Origin: Desulfotalea sp.
GTDB lineage: Bacteria > Desulfobacterota > Desulfobulbia > Desulfobulbales > Desulfocapsaceae
Reading direction: 5' to 3'
DNA length: 64,000 nucleotides
NCBI GenBank assembly: GCA_002733995.1
Contig: NVXR01000034.1
Span: 110,708 to 174,707, forward strand
Part shown: positions 46,877 through 57,700 of the stretch, piece by piece
Position numbering within the stretch: the stretch's first letter is position 1
How the letters are laid out: each line of letters begins with the position of its first letter
Program-made: the position numbers and the translations under genes
Notes under the pieces: model-generated
The model's database searches: none
What the model was told of the DNA's origin: nothing
The model's input: only the letters and a program-made list of their open reading frames with translations

Positions 46877-47485
46877 CTATATTTCCAATCCGGCAAGCCC
46901 CATAAAAGCAATTGCCATCAGGCCTACTGAAATAAAGGTGAGTCCAAGCCCCCGGAGTCCAGCTGGAGGGTCGGCGTATTCAAGTCGTTCTCGGATTCCA
47001 CCAAGACAAACAACTGCAAGAAAGAAACTGGCGCCGGAGCCAAAGCCATAGGCTATAGATTCAGGGAAGGTGTAGTCCCGTTCCACCATGAAAAGAGTAC
47101 CGCCAAAGATGGCACAGTTCACCGTCAGTAAAGGCAGGAAAATTCCTAGGGTGTTGTATAGGGTGGGGATAAACCTGTCGAGGACCATTTCAAGGATCTG
47201 AACGACAGCAGCAATGACTGCAATATAGGTGAGTAGGCCGAGAAAGCTAAGATCAAGATCAGGGTATCCGGCCCAGGCAAGTGCCCCTGGTTTGAGCAGG
47301 TAGGTGAGGATTAAATTGTTTATGGGGACCGTTATAACCTGGATAAACAGTACCGCCACGCCAAGACCCATTGCAGTTTTTACCTGTTTGGAGATGGCGA
47401 GGAATGTGCACATACCGAGAAAAAAGCTCAGTGGCAGATTCTCCAGGAAAATCGAACGGATGATGATGTCTAAATAGTGTTCCAT
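46877..47485 (-). CDS. nqrE: Na+-NQR subunit E
   Basis: This is 202 residues with six membrane helices, starting [20 protein letters not shown]. It is homologous to NqrD with inverted topology ([13 protein letters not shown] and [12 protein letters not shown]). NqrD and NqrE hold an iron centre between them through conserved cysteines, which are present in both motifs. Its ATG overlaps the nqrD stop. Confidence 0.96.
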   Translation of the reverse strand: MEHYLDIIIRSIFLENLPLSFFLGMCTFLAISKQVKTAMGLGVAVLFIQVITVPINNLILTYLLKPGALAWAGYPDLDLSFLGLLTYIAVIAAVVQILEMVLDRFIPTLYNTLGIFLPLLTVNCAIFGGTLFMVERDYTFPESIAYGFGSGASFFLAVVCLGGIRERLEYADPPAGLRGLGLTFISVGLMAIAFMGLAGLEI

Positions 47486-48108
47486 TATTCGCTCTCCTGT
47501 TGTTCGGGGTCAATGCTGCGAAGAAGCCAGATGAGCAGGGCTATGAGGAAAAAGGCACTGGCAGGGAGTACTAAAAATCCGTTGCGTACATACCAGCCGC
47601 CGTTGGTTGTCAGTTGCAGAATTTCATAGCCAAAGAGAGAGCCCGAACCCAAAAGTTCTCTTACAAAGGCTACAGACATCAAGATGAATCCGTAACCAAG
47701 GCCGTTACCTAGGCCATCTACAAAGCTTGGAATTGGAGGATTTGACATGGCAAATCCTTCGGCACGTCCCATTACAATACAGTTGGTGATAATGAGACCA
47801 ACGTAGATAGAGAGCTGTTTGGAAAGGTCGAAATAAAAGGCTTTCAGGGCCTGATCCACCAGGATAACCAGCGTGGCAATAACAGTAATCTGAATGCCAA
47901 TCCGTACGCTGTTTGGTATCTGGAAGCGTACAATACTGATTGTTAGACTTGAAAAAGCAACAACGAGTGTCACGCAGATTGACATTACGAAAGCCGTAGT
48001 CATCTGACCAGTTACCGCAAGTGCCGAACATATACCTAGCACCAAAAGGGCAATGGGGTTGCGTTTGAAGACGGAGCGGGAGAGAAGCTCCTTGTTACTT
48101 TCAGCCAT
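47485..48108 (-). CDS. nqrD: Na+-NQR subunit D
   Basis: This is 207 residues with six membrane helices. [21 protein letters not shown] and the later [14 protein letters not shown] contain the paired cysteines of the NqrD/E iron site. It is translationally coupled to nqrC (8-nt overlap) and nqrE (1-nt overlap). Confidence 0.96.
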   Translation of the reverse strand: MAESNKELLSRSVFKRNPIALLVLGICSALAVTGQMTTAFVMSICVTLVVAFSSLTISIVRFQIPNSVRIGIQITVIATLVILVDQALKAFYFDLSKQLSIYVGLIITNCIVMGRAEGFAMSNPPIPSFVDGLGNGLGYGFILMSVAFVRELLGSGSLFGYEILQLTTNGGWYVRNGFLVLPASAFFLIALLIWLLRSIDPEQQESE

Positions 48109-48883
48109 TGGAGTTCTCCTTTTTCATTGTAGTTATAAAAGGTTTGAAGCCATGATCGCCAAACCAGAATTCCATAAGGTTATCCACACCCTTTGTGGTT
48201 AATGTGGCCCCGGAGAGACCGTCAATCTCGTGGAGAGCAGCCTCACCTGATGCCGATGAATCTCCTTTGGCAAATGTGAGTGCAATCTTGTCGGTGTCAG
48301 AGTAAATTCTTTTTTCCCGCCAGCTATCCTGCCAACGTTTATTTTCGATCTCACCTCCAAGCCCCGGTGTTTCACCATGCTCGTAAAAGGACACCCCTTT
48401 AATGGTGGACATATCTGCAGCAAGGGCGACGTAGGCATACATGGTGGACCAGAGACCTTTGCCTCGAACCGGCAGGATTACCTGCTCCGTTGTGCCGTTC
48501 TTCTTGACGAGGTAGACCACGGAGTATTTTTCTAGACGTTTTAATTTGGCGATGTCTTCTTCGGTTGTGAGGCTCCTGCCTAATTCTGTGGTAAAAGCGG
48601 ATTTCGTCTGGTTAAAGGTTGCTGGATCGATAACATCTTTAGGCACAAAATGCCCCGTTGCTAGATCAATAATTCGGGTTTGAATGGGGGCAAACATCTC
48701 TTCTATGCTTTTGCTGCTATCAAAGAGGCCAGCTGCATAGAGTATATGTTTTTTCTGATCCAAGATTCTGTTGATTTCTTGCATGGGTCGAAGGCCAACC
48801 GCCGCACCTGCCACCAAGGCAGAACAGACAAAAGCCAGAATCAGCACTGAATAAAAAGGTTTTAAGGGATTCTCATCAGCCAT
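48101..48883 (-). CDS. nqrC: Na+-NQR subunit C (covalent FMN)
   Basis: This is 260 residues. A single N-terminal helix (about 9-30) precedes a periplasmic FMN-binding domain; [14 protein letters not shown] near residue 225 contains the SGAT motif whose threonine takes FMN through a phosphoester bond. ApbE, needed for that, is not in the window. It overlaps nqrB and nqrD by 8 nt each. Confidence 0.95.
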   Translation of the reverse strand: MADENPLKPFYSVLILAFVCSALVAGAAVGLRPMQEINRILDQKKHILYAAGLFDSSKSIEEMFAPIQTRIIDLATGHFVPKDVIDPATFNQTKSAFTTELGRSLTTEEDIAKLKRLEKYSVVYLVKKNGTTEQVILPVRGKGLWSTMYAYVALAADMSTIKGVSFYEHGETPGLGGEIENKRWQDSWREKRIYSDTDKIALTFAKGDSSASGEAALHEIDGLSGATLTTKGVDNLMEFWFGDHGFKPFITTMKKENSNG

Positions 48884-50084
48884 GGCGTATCATCCTTCTC
48901 TTGATGTTTGCTTGGATTACAAAATAATCAAACAGTGGAGCAAAAACGTTTCCAAGAAGTATCGCGAGCATTATACCTTCGGGGTATGCGGGGTTCGCAA
49001 CCCGGATCAATATGGCGACACTCCCGATAAGTAAACCGTAGAGCCATTGCCCGGTGTGAGTGTGGGCTGCAGATACAGGATCTGTGGCCATAAAAACGAG
49101 TCCGAAGGCAAAACCACCCAGGGCAAGGTGCCAGTGGGGAGGAATGGCCCAAAGAGGATTGGTTCCGCTCTGTTGTACGTAGAAATAGGTAGCACAGAGC
49201 AGAGCGCCGATTAGGGTGGAGGCCATTACCCGCCAGGGGGCAATTCGGGTTATAAGAAGGACAAAGGCACCGAAAAGACAGGCTAATGTTGATGTCTCTC
49301 CCATGGAGCCGGGAATGGTGCCGAGAAAACTCTGCATCCATGTTACGTCAAGGCTTTGCATCGCCCTGCCAACTTCGGCTGCGCCGACCTGGGCGAGCGG
49401 TGTAGCACTGGAGACCCCATCTACTGCGGTCCACACTGCATCTCCTGTGATTTGAGCCGGGTAAGCAAAGTAAATAAAGGCCCGGGAAACCAAGGCGGGA
49501 TTCATGAAGTTACGCCCCACTCCGCCAAACACTTCTTTGGAGAAAATGAGTCCAAAGCTGACGCCGACTGCAACCTGCCAGAGTGGGATTGTTGCCGGTA
49601 GAGTCAGGGAGAAAAGTAGCCCGGTTACCAGGAAGGCTTCGGAAAATTCATGGCCGCGGATAATATTAAAGAGCCCCTCCCATATTGATCCTACAAGCAT
49701 GGTGACGATGTAGATTGGCACAAAATAGAGGGAGCCGTGGATGAAGTTAGAGGTGAAACTCCCCGAGTCACAACCTATGGAGCCCATGACCATCCCCCGC
49801 CAACCCTCAAAGCCTGCCATCCCGGCAGCCTCAAGTGCCATATTAGCCTGATAGCCAGTATTCCACATGGCCATAAGGGTACAAGGCAGGAGGGCGATGA
49901 GTACTGTGGTCATGATGCGCTTCAAATCAATGGAGTCGCGAACATGGGGGGCGATTTTCGTTGTTTGATTTGAGCCAAACAAAAAGGAGTCAAATGCTTC
50001 ATAGAGTGGATACCAGCGCTCAAGCGGGCCATTTTTTTCAAAATGTACCCCAAGATTTTCCATGAATTTGCTTAAAAATTTCAT
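48876..50084 (-). CDS. nqrB: Na+-NQR subunit B
   Basis: This is 402 residues with about ten membrane helices. The N-terminus reads MKFLSKFMENLGVHFEKNG. GSMGETSTLACLFGA near residue 255 is the flavinylation region (conserved Thr), and AHTHTGQW..GLLIGSVAILIRVANPAYPEG late in the chain is characteristic. It takes part in ubiquinone/menaquinone reduction and Na+ movement. It begins 43 nt after nqrA. Confidence 0.96.
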   Translation of the reverse strand: MKFLSKFMENLGVHFEKNGPLERWYPLYEAFDSFLFGSNQTTKIAPHVRDSIDLKRIMTTVLIALLPCTLMAMWNTGYQANMALEAAGMAGFEGWRGMVMGSIGCDSGSFTSNFIHGSLYFVPIYIVTMLVGSIWEGLFNIIRGHEFSEAFLVTGLLFSLTLPATIPLWQVAVGVSFGLIFSKEVFGGVGRNFMNPALVSRAFIYFAYPAQITGDAVWTAVDGVSSATPLAQVGAAEVGRAMQSLDVTWMQSFLGTIPGSMGETSTLACLFGAFVLLITRIAPWRVMASTLIGALLCATYFYVQQSGTNPLWAIPPHWHLALGGFAFGLVFMATDPVSAAHTHTGQWLYGLLIGSVAILIRVANPAYPEGIMLAILLGNVFAPLFDYFVIQANIKRRMIRHG

Positions 50085-50127
50085 AAGTAAGTTATTACCT
50101 TCTGAAGAAATTGTTGGTTAATACACA

Positions 50128-51474
50128 TTATCCACCGAGTTCTACTGTGGTGAGTACGTCACGTAGAACCGGGCCAAATTCGTTCTTACCTGGACAGACG
50201 AAACCGCAGAGTCCTAGATCTTCTTCGATCAGTTCAAGGCAGCCAAGGGCTACGGATTTTTCTGTATCTCCTGTGGAGATCGATTTTAGCAGGGAGGTTG
50301 CTATGATATCAAGAGGCACAACCTCATCGTAGGTGCCAAGTGGATAGATAGCTCTGCCGCCTCCCCATAGTGCGGTGTTCATAGGGAGTTTGAGGCCCTT
50401 GAAAAAAGCTGAGGCGAAAACGGGTCGCAGGGAGAATCTTTTGAATCCGGGAGTGAGCCAGTTGAAGATGGAACGCCCCGAAGAATTATAAATTACAGAA
50501 ACCTGATCATGGAATCTGCCTAAAAAGCCGGTAACACCGTCGGATTCACGCCCACTCAGCACGGAGCCTGAGATTATTCTGCAGTCTTCAAGAGAGAGTT
50601 CGCGACGGCATAGTTCGGTAAGGCTTGCTCCTATTCTAGTAATGATAAGGGCTGGATCAATGGTTCCGGCCCCACAGAGAGAGACGATCTTTTCTGTTGG
50701 CAACTGGCCACATCTAAACATATGGCCTATTGCAATAACATCCTGATAGCCTACGTGCCATACGGTTTTATTTTCACTGACAGGGTCGATAAAATGAATA
50801 TGTGTGGATGGCAGGCCGGCCGGATGTGGTCCTTGGAAAGAATAGTAGTCAATCCCGTCAAGTTTTTCGCAGTCAAGCAGGGTGTTGGCTTCCGTACAAT
50901 AATTGATAGGGCAGAGGAGCATCTTGCGTAAAACTTTGAGGCCGAGCAGGTAACTTTCAGGTGAGCGTTCAATTATGACCTGGGGATCAGCGGCAAGGGG
51001 CGCACTATCTGCAGCAGTAATAAAAAGAGAGGAAGGCGTTGAGGCAATTGCTGGATTTTTGCCGTATGGTCGGGTTCGCAGAGTTGTCCATAGTCCTGAT
51101 TTGATGAGGATTTCTCTGATTTCTTCCGGGGTGTATGCTTGAAGTCCTGTGCTAGGGGTACAAAACTCAATAGCCTCATCACCATCAAGGCGTATTACAA
51201 TTGATTGAAATTTCCTTTTCGCGCCCCTGTTTATTGAAGAGATGATACCGCTACCTGGTGAGGTAAAGATTATCCCTTCATTTTTTTTGTCGATGAAGAG
51301 AGCTTCTCCGAGAGCGACTCTGTCCCCCTCTTTTACAAGCATGGTCGGCTTCATGCCGATATAGTCATCGGCAACGATAGCTATCTGGTCGATTTTGTTT
51401 CCCCTACGAATAGAACCAGTCGGAGTTCCTGAGATAGGGATGTCGAGACCTTTTTTTAGGTGAATTGTTTTCAT
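50128..51474 (-). CDS. nqrA: Na+-NQR subunit A
   Basis: This is 448 residues from ATG 51474, chosen because MKTIHLKKGLDIPISG is the family start and AGAGGT lies upstream; an upstream extension in frame has no support. Later motifs are VKEGDRVALGEALF (biotinyl-like fold), FHPAGLP-like PHPAGLPSTHIHFIDP and CGAGTIDP. It is the peripheral cytoplasmic subunit, and the first gene of a six-gene operon plus the small Cys-rich gene. Confidence 0.95.
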   Translation of the reverse strand: MKTIHLKKGLDIPISGTPTGSIRRGNKIDQIAIVADDYIGMKPTMLVKEGDRVALGEALFIDKKNEGIIFTSPGSGIISSINRGAKRKFQSIVIRLDGDEAIEFCTPSTGLQAYTPEEIREILIKSGLWTTLRTRPYGKNPAIASTPSSLFITAADSAPLAADPQVIIERSPESYLLGLKVLRKMLLCPINYCTEANTLLDCEKLDGIDYYSFQGPHPAGLPSTHIHFIDPVSENKTVWHVGYQDVIAIGHMFRCGQLPTEKIVSLCGAGTIDPALIITRIGASLTELCRRELSLEDCRIISGSVLSGRESDGVTGFLGRFHDQVSVIYNSSGRSIFNWLTPGFKRFSLRPVFASAFFKGLKLPMNTALWGGGRAIYPLGTYDEVVPLDIIATSLLKSISTGDTEKSVALGCLELIEEDLGLCGFVCPGKNEFGPVLRDVLTTVELGG

Positions 51475-52191
51475 TATACGGAAAACCTCTGGGAGATTAG
51501 TCTTCTGAAAGCTGTTTGAGGGCGTAGGTCCAGAGCGGCGTAATGCCACGGGCTGAGATAGCTGGATTAGAACAATCTCTGCTAATATCATAAGGTGGTA
51601 CTAAATCTAATTCAACCATTTCTGGCAGCAATTGTAAATATAGAATCTACTTAAATTTTTTGGGAAATAAATAAACACTGGAGTGGGGTTTAGGGGTGGA
51701 TGTGTAATGATAGATTCATTGTAATGGCTTGAAATATAAGGGAATTGTTTTGGTGGATGCCGGGGCTGGATTGTGCTCAGGCGCGGGCTGAAAACGTTTT
51801 ATGAAGAATGGAGTTCATGGACGAGTGTTACTCTTATGAGAGGTTAGGTGTTTTTGTGCTCGCTTTGATTGGAATACTCTTCGGGGTGGGGACTGTATAT
51901 TGGACGAATGTTTACCCGCGCCACCATCTGAACTCATGAAAAATGAGTGGTAGGATCGGTGGTAAGATTATGGTGAAACATTGAGAGGGCTCTGGCCAGA
52001 TGAAGTCTTGAATTTATTCAGGTAAGACAGACTGATCTGGTAGTTTCTTGGTAGGGAAAATAGTTTGCAATCTTCTTATAAAAGCGTTTTCTTTTTCTTC
52101 TGGATGTGCTGTAGTAAAAATGAGAAAAGGAACTCGATGCTGACCGAGGGGGCACCGGGAATTTTGTTAATAGCAAACAACAGGATTTGTC
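51475..52191. other. Divergent intergenic region, nqrA / AhpD-like gene
   Basis: About 700 nt with no supported gene. It should contain the nqr promoter; no confident -35/-10 pair was found by eye. Confidence 0.55.
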
Positions 52192-52524
52192 ATGACGAGA
52201 GATCACGCTCCGTGTAGAACGTACCACGATATTTCAAAGCGTTATCCGGATGTAATCAGTGCTCTGGAAAAACTGGGAACAACAGTACGAGCAAGTGGAC
52301 CTCTTGATGACAAGATGAGTCATCTTATCCAGCTTGCGGCAGCGGCTGCCGCAAAATCTGAAGGTTCAGTCCACACTCACACCAGAATGGCCAAAAAAGC
52401 GGGGGCTACCAGGGAAGAAATTTACCACACCCTGCTGTTGCTGATATCTACCATCGGCTTTCCGCAATCCATGGCAGCCATCTCTTGGTGCCGTGATATT
52501 CTTGAGGGAGAGGGCGGCGAGTAG
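52192..52524 (+). CDS. AhpD-like/carboxymuconolactone decarboxylase-family protein
   Basis: This is 110 residues, alpha-helical. The signature KMSHLIQLAAAAA, then SEGSVHTHTRMAKKAGATREEIYHTLLLLI, is that of small CMD-family proteins. The position that is CxxC in AhpD peroxidase partners reads SVHTH, so disulfide-reductase activity is not expected. AGGA lies before the ATG. It stands alone and its substrate is unknown. Confidence 0.85.
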   Translation: MTRDHAPCRTYHDISKRYPDVISALEKLGTTVRASGPLDDKMSHLIQLAAAAAAKSEGSVHTHTRMAKKAGATREEIYHTLLLLISTIGFPQSMAAISWCRDILEGEGGE

Positions 52525-53020
52525 ATTTCTATTTCAATATGAATGGAGAACATCTTATGGCCAATGCCCAGCAGTGGCCATTTTGCTGTTACCTAAGGGC
52601 GTGCGAAAATAACACGACCAAGCTTAGATCTGATCTTTGGGTTGTCTGTTTATGTTGCTCAAACGGAAAGTCTTAAGTGTAGGCTAACTGTTTCAGCGAC
52701 GTTCTTCCATCGCAACATTTAAATATAATCCAATTCCACGGGTTGGCTCTGACACGTTCTTGCTCTACTCGTCCTCAGTTTTGCATCTGTCCTATTGTCC
52801 TTGCCAAACTCACTAACAGTATAATTCAAATGCGGGGCAATAATTAAATTGTGCCGAGAGACTCTATTACCCGCTTCGTTGGTATGATATCGGTTTCTTA
52901 GTAATTATCTTGCATCATTCTCACTCCGCTCCTTGTATTACTCCTGTAATACCTTCTGTCTGCTCCAACATTTCGATCGAACTGATTTGCTTTTTTTCTA
53001 TGGTTTGGCCTGAAACCTCT

Positions 53021-53041
53021 AAACAATCCTGCGGATTGTTT
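53021..53041 (+). terminator. Terminator-like hairpin
   Basis: AAACAATCC, TGC loop, GGATTGTTT, then TTCTCTCTTTT. The 9-bp perfect stem and pyrimidine tail resemble a rho-independent terminator, but no gene immediately upstream needs it; it could end a small RNA. Confidence 0.5.
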
Positions 53042-53050
53042 TTCTCTCTT

Positions 53051-53072
53051 TTATCCTTTGCACAAAGGATAA
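53051..53072. repeat. Perfect 10-bp inverted repeat
   Basis: TTATCCTTTG, CA, CAAAGGATAA. It lies 9 nt after the terminator-like hairpin and about 205 nt before marR; a dyad operator is possible. Confidence 0.5.
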
Positions 53073-53277
53073 TATCCTCTTCTTTGTGTGCTGTAAAAGC
53101 AGGAACATAGAGGCCTTTGTTCTTTGGGGAGAGTGAAGACGTAACCGAATGCTTTCAATATCTTGCAATGAACTAATGTCCTGACCGATGGTTGGTGTTC
53201 CCTGTACACCTTCAATGAACTTAGCCGGTCTTGACAACATCAAGGGAAGAAAGTATTAGTTGCCATGTTAAATATTA

Positions 53278-53739
53278 ATGAGGCAAATAATGAAAGATTC
53301 ATGTAGTGGAGAGACGTTGTTGCATTTGATAGGTATGACTGGGCAAGTGATGCGCAGTTTTGCTGATCAATGGCTAAGGAAGTATGATTTGACACTGGAG
53401 CAGCTACTTGTGCTCAAGCAAATGGATTTTGAATCAGGACAAACCCAGAGGATGCTTTGCAATGCTGCAGTGAAGAGTCCTGCAAATATTACAAGGTTAT
53501 TGGATCGATTAGAAAATAAAAAATATGTGGTACGGCGAAAGAATCCAGAAGACAGAAGGGCAAGTCTTGTTTTTCTCACCGGAGAAGGGTTACGCATCCG
53601 TGAAGAAGTCCGAGAGGGATTTGACGAAATGCGGTCTGAGTTGTTAAAGGATATAGATGAGCAAAAACGAGAGCAGGTCAGTGATGTCTTGAGGACAATA
53701 AAAAAACGAATTGAATGTGTTTCTGTAAACAAAGAGTGA
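53278..53739 (+). CDS. MarR-family transcriptional regulator
   Basis: This is 153 residues. A winged-helix core (about 30-115) shows LEQLLVLKQMDF, KSPANITRLLDRLENKKYVVRRKNPEDRRASLVFLT, the classical MarR recognition helix and wing with DRR. ATGs at 53278 and 53290 are both possible; no clear ribosome site separates them. Its end overlaps the 5' leader of the efflux adaptor, so it probably represses the efflux operon it begins. The ligand is unknown. Confidence 0.92.
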   Translation: MRQIMKDSCSGETLLHLIGMTGQVMRSFADQWLRKYDLTLEQLLVLKQMDFESGQTQRMLCNAAVKSPANITRLLDRLENKKYVVRRKNPEDRRASLVFLTGEGLRIREEVREGFDEMRSELLKDIDEQKREQVSDVLRTIKKRIECVSVNKE

Positions 53740-53747
53740 GGGAAGAA

Positions 53748-54797
53748 ATGTTAAAAAAAATTATGATGATTGGTATTTGTTCGCTGGCTTCAATAGCCCA
53801 TGCTGCGGGGCCTCCCCCAGCCAAAGTTGTTTTAGGTGAGGTTGTAAAGCAAGAGGTCGCCACTACACAATCAGTTACTGGTGTTCTGTATTATGAGAGG
53901 GTGAGTGACATCTCTACCGAGGTCGCTGGGTTGGTGGAAGAGATAAAGGTCAGCCAGGGAGATCAGGTAAAAGCGGGGCAGTTGCTTGTTCGTCTCAATA
54001 CCGAAATTCTAGAACAAGAAATAGTCCTGTCCAAAACCCGCATTGCTCAATCCGAACTACGTATAAAGAACAAGGAAAAGAACTACAAGCGGCTTGAAAG
54101 ACTGTTTAACAGTTCTGGTGTTAGTGAAAAAGATTACGACGATGCGTACTTTGCCTATCAGGATGCTCAAATGGAAAAACGGGCGGGGCAAGACAAACTA
54201 GCCAAGCTAGTTCTTGAGCAGAAACGTTCAAAAATAAGGGCACCATTTAGTGGAGTTGTTTTAAGTAAAGGGGTTGATTCAGGGGCGTGGGTACAGCAGG
54301 GTAAACTCCTTGTGAGTATCGGATCTTCCAGCGATCTCTTTGTGCGGGCTCCGATTGCTGAAAATATGTTGCGCTTTATTCAGGTGGGAGAAAAAATCCC
54401 GGTGATTTTAAACGCATTTAATAAAGAGATTGAAGGTACCTTAATTGGTATAGACCCGGTGGCGGATATTAAGACTAAAAATATATTCCTGAAAATTAAA
54501 ATTCCAGCCATGGCTATTGTTGCTCAGAATATGTCGGCCAGCGTGCTTGTGCCAAGCAGTTTCAAGAAAGAGTTGAGTGTTCTTAGTCGGGCCGCTGTAA
54601 TCAAATTTCAGGGTAAGGATTTTGTCTACACAGTAAAAGAGGACAAGGCGGAGATCATGCCAATCAATATTGTTTCCTATATGGGACAGATGATTGCAAC
54701 CGATAGCCCGTCTATAGTTCCGGGGGCTCAGGTTGTTATTGAAGGCAATGAACGATTACGACCTGGCCAGTCTGTGATGGTTGTTGGAGGTAAGTAA
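53748..54797 (+). CDS. RND efflux periplasmic adaptor (HlyD/AcrA family)
   Basis: This is 349 residues from ATG 53748, chosen because GAGGGAAG lies just upstream and a signal peptide begins there (MLKKIMMIGICSLASIAHAA). The chain shows the biotinyl-lipoyl half motifs EVAGLVEEIKVSQGDQVKAGQLL and IRAPFSGVVLSKGVDSGAWVQQGK, with a helical hairpin of about 70 residues between them. It links the RND pump to TolC in the periplasm. Its stop overlaps the pump start (TAATG). Confidence 0.93.
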   Translation: MLKKIMMIGICSLASIAHAAGPPPAKVVLGEVVKQEVATTQSVTGVLYYERVSDISTEVAGLVEEIKVSQGDQVKAGQLLVRLNTEILEQEIVLSKTRIAQSELRIKNKEKNYKRLERLFNSSGVSEKDYDDAYFAYQDAQMEKRAGQDKLAKLVLEQKRSKIRAPFSGVVLSKGVDSGAWVQQGKLLVSIGSSSDLFVRAPIAENMLRFIQVGEKIPVILNAFNKEIEGTLIGIDPVADIKTKNIFLKIKIPAMAIVAQNMSASVLVPSSFKKELSVLSRAAVIKFQGKDFVYTVKEDKAEIMPINIVSYMGQMIATDSPSIVPGAQVVIEGNERLRPGQSVMVVGGK

Positions 54798-57700
54798 TGG
54801 ATATTATCAAGTATTCACTTGAAAAACCGGTTTCTGTGGCGGTTGCTGTTATTTTGCTGGTTACGTTTGGTGTCATCGGTTTAATGCAGTTGCCTATACA
54901 GCTTACCCCGGATGTTGAAACACCTCAAATTACAGTAAAGACTGTCTGGGGTGGTGCGACGCCATTTGAGATTGAAAAAGAGATCATAGAAAAGCAGGAG
55001 GAATCGCTAAAAGGTTTGCAGGGGCTTATTAAGATGGAAAGCTCCAGTTACAACAGTTTTGGTGAGGTGACACTCTCTTTTGCTCTAGAGACTGAGGTTT
55101 CTGATGCGCTTTTACGGGTGTCCAATAAGCTTAATGAAGTTTCAAATTACCCGGACAATGCTGATAAGCCGATTATTGAGGCGGCCGGTGCCAACAGTTC
55201 TCCCATAATCTGGATGGTGGTGCAACCCAAAGAGGGCAATAATGAAGATATCACCCACTTTATGACCTTTTTTGAGAATAATATACGCCAAAACTTTGAA
55301 CGAATTAAGGGCGTTGGCTCAATGTTTGTCTTCGGAGGGACGGAAGATGAACTGCATATCACCTTAGATATGGAGAAGATGGCTCAGAACAAGGTCAGCA
55401 TCAATCAGTTGATCGGGGTGGTCGTTGACTCGAATCACACAACCTCGGCTGGTGTGTTGGGTATTGGTCGGAAAAATTATCGTATACGCACCATCGGTCA
55501 ATTTCAAAACGCGGAAGATGCCTTAGGTGTTGTTATCTATGATGACGGGCTTAAGCGGGTATATCTTCGAGATGTAGCGACGGTTACAAAAGGATATCAG
55601 AAAGAGTCTACAGCCGTTTTGCACAATGGACAGCAGATCTTAGTTGTTGGTCTAAGAAAGGAAACAGGAACGAACGTTCTCAAAATGAGCGACGCTGTAG
55701 AAGCAGAAATAAACAGGCTGAATGATGGGATTATGGGGGAGAATGGCCTCCATATTGAGCTTGTTTATGACCAGCGTGGTTACATTAAAACTTCCATTGA
55801 TCTGGTGAAGAAGAATGTTCTTATAGGGTCCTTGTTGGCCGTAATTGTTCTCCTCTCTTTTCTTAGAAGTGTCCGGACAACCTTTGCAACCGCTGTGGCG
55901 ATACCGATTTCAGTTATTGGTACTTTCATGTTTTTGTGGGTCACAGGACGAAACCTTAATGTTGTGAGTCTGGCGGGTATCTCCTTTGCCGTGGGGATGT
56001 TGGTTGATAACTCCATTGTTGTTCTGGAAAATATAGACAGGCATCGTCAAATGGGCAAGTCGGCCTATGATGCCGCTTATATAGGCGCCAAAGAGGTGTG
56101 GGGGGCAGTTTTTGCTTCTACTGCTACCACTGTAGCAGTGTTTCTGCCTGTAATCTTCATGCAGGAAGAAGCGGGGCAGCTATTTCGAGATATCGCAATT
56201 GCAATCACCTTTTCTATTGTGATTAGTCTGCTCGTCTCCATTTCAGTGATACCAACTCTCATTAACCAGTTGTATAAGAATTCAACGGAAAAGGCAAAAA
56301 ACAGCCTGCAAAAAAGCTATGTCGGCCCTCTTCTTGTTGCGTTTATTATGCGTATTTCAGATTTCTGTCTTAAAAATGTTTTTACCAGAATTTTCACTGT
56401 AGTCCTGGCCACCAGTCTTTCTGTGATGGTGATCTATGTGTTGAAGCCACCTGCTGAATATCTGCCCCAGGGTAACAGAAATCTAATCCTAAATATTCTC
56501 ATACCACCACCCGGTTATTCTGTTGATAAGTTAAAAGAGATTGGAGAAGGCATTTATAATGAGTCTTTGCCCTATTTTAAGGAAGACAATAAGGATGGAT
56601 TTCCCCAGTTAAAGCAGATGTTTTTTGTTGGAGCTGATCGGTTTACTCTTTTTGGTGCCACCTCCACCCATGAGACCAGGGCCGCTGAACTGATACCGCT
56701 TTTCTCAAGGATTATGAATTCTATTCCAGGTATTTTTGGAGTAAGTATTCAGGCTGGAATTTTTGAACACGGCCTGGGAGAAGGGCGGACTGTTGAAGTC
56801 AATATCTCAGGTAAGGATATTGACACCATTGCCGCTGCCGCGATGACTCTTTATGGTGGCATTGGTCAGAAAATACAGGGCGCACAGATTCGTCCGATTC
56901 CGTCTCTTGAAACGAGTTATCCTGAAATTTTAGTTATTCCAAATAAACAAAAACTTGCAGCAAATGGGCTCACAGAAAAAGATCTTGGCGTGTATGTTGA
57001 TATTCTTATGGACGGCAGGCGTATTGGTGATTTTAGCCCTGCGGGTTTAAAGAAAATCGATATGGTGGTTAAGGGAAGTGATACTGAATTCACCAGCCCA
57101 GAGTCTATTTTAGATGCGACGATTGTCAATAAATATGGGGATCTGATCAAAGTCGGAGATATTGCTAGTCTCAAATATAGCCAGAGTATGCCCCAGATTA
57201 ATCATCTCGAGAGAAGGCGTACAATCACTCTCCAGGTGACACCACCTCTCTCCTTGCCTTTGCAGAGCGCGATTGAAGCTATAGAGGATGATCTTGTTGC
57301 GCCGCTGAGGGCTAGTGGTAAGCTTGATGGCGTTATTGTTACAATTGGTGGTAATGCAGATAAGTTGGTTGAGACTGGCCAAGCGTTGCAGACGAATCTG
57401 CTGCTGGCATTGCTCATTACCTATCTTCTGCTATCTGCACTTTTTGAAAACTTTTTCTACCCGTTGATTATTCTTTTTACTGTGCCTTTGGCGGCTGCCG
57501 GTGGCTTTGTTGGCTTATTGGCGGTAAATACCTTTATTATCAGGCAAGGTTTTGATGTTCTTGCCATGCTTGGGTTTATTATTTTGATCGGTACGGTCGT
57601 GAATAATGCGATTCTCATTGTGCACCAATCGTTGAATAATGTTCGCTATAATGGGCTTGAAGGGTTGGATGCAATATCTGATGCTGTTAAAACCAGGATT

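Larger units (their letters stand above)
52525..53277. other. Intergenic region upstream of marR, with two hairpins
   Basis: These 753 nt have no supported gene. The hairpins at 53021-53072 are annotated separately; the rest shows nothing recognisable. Confidence 0.55.

Noticed and set aside
52910..53243. Short ORFs on both strands before marR
   Set aside because: They span the two hairpins and lack any protein-like feature.
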